64,000 nt of DNA, taken from assembly GCF_018320785.1 (NCBI RefSeq), contig NC_054879.1:46612198-46676197 (forward strand), in the 5' to 3' direction. The notes beneath the pieces were generated by a model. That model was not told where the DNA came from and ran no database searches. It saw only the letters and a list, made by a program, of their open reading frames with translations. Source of the stretch: Cheilinus undulatus. Taxonomy: Eukaryota > Chordata > Actinopteri > Labriformes > Labridae. Both the position numbers and the translations under genes were made by a program. Positions 63,761-64,000 of this stretch are shown piece by piece. Each line of letters begins with the position of its first letter. Position 1 is the first letter of the stretch.

Positions 63761-64000
63761 GCTAACAGCATTGCAGACAAACAAAGGGGTGTTGATGTGA
63801 GGGCTTTAAGGCTCTGACTGTGCTCTACGTCTACATAACGTCCTCTAACAAAACACAGCCAGCATAATTACTGTGTAAAAGCTAATATGGAGTTAGCTAA
63901 ATATGCTAGCATAGGCTATTTCTCCATATTGTCTTCTTCTCCCTCGATAGCAGAAGGCAGATGAATAATCACATCACCCCCTCTGAGGTGCACAGATGAC

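Overview
This window is vertebrate nuclear DNA, almost certainly from a teleost fish. The genes are split by GT-AG introns and are sparse. The intergenic and intronic DNA is packed with fish-type repeats: many short hAT-like elements with 8-bp target-site duplications, Tc1/mariner copies, L2-like LINE 3' ends and tRNA-derived SINEs. There is no sign of bacterial or viral organisation.

Four protein genes are recognisable. (1) Positions 1-6936 (+): the 3' end of an IGF2BP2-type RNA-binding protein gene, with its last three coding exons and then a 3' UTR. (2) 20626-26718 (-): a complete five-exon TMEM41A gene, encoding a DedA/VTT-fold membrane protein of 282 residues. (3) 28647-42439 (+): a complete seven-exon EHHADH gene, encoding the peroxisomal bifunctional enzyme of 719 residues. 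(4) 51408-51591 (+): the first coding exon of C3orf70; its second exon lies beyond the window. From memory, the same genes lie together on human 3q27.2 in the same order. There, other genes (SENP2, LIPH, MAP3K13) lie between them and TMEM41A points the other way. The block therefore looks like a compacted and locally inverted version of an old vertebrate neighbourhood.

Layout: 1-6.9 kb IGF2BP2 exons, with nested transposons in the last intron; 6.9-11.4 kb 3' UTR or flank with let-7-type sites and a complete hAT-like element; 12.0-14.7 kb a ~250-bp tandem array split by another hAT-like insertion; 15.6-19.9 kb a candidate orphan last exon and MITEs; 20.6-26.7 kb TMEM41A; 26.9-28.4 kb a purine-rich minisatellite directly upstream of EHHADH; 28.6-42.4 kb EHHADH; 42.4-51 kb a transposon graveyard; 51.0-51.6 kb the CpG-rich C3orf70 start; 51.6-64 kb C3orf70 intron 1, with repeats and several repeat-poor blocks that may be regulatory.

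The genes are not an operon and do not act in one pathway. EHHADH does peroxisomal beta-oxidation, TMEM41A belongs to a family of ER membrane proteins, IGF2BP2 binds mRNA, and C3orf70 is little understood. The most unusual feature of the window is its repeat structure: several hAT-like families with different termini each carry an internal A-rich minisatellite, and oppositely oriented copies sit inside single introns. I did not find a convincing new biological system. Splice sites were placed by eye from consensus, reading phase and remembered family sequences.
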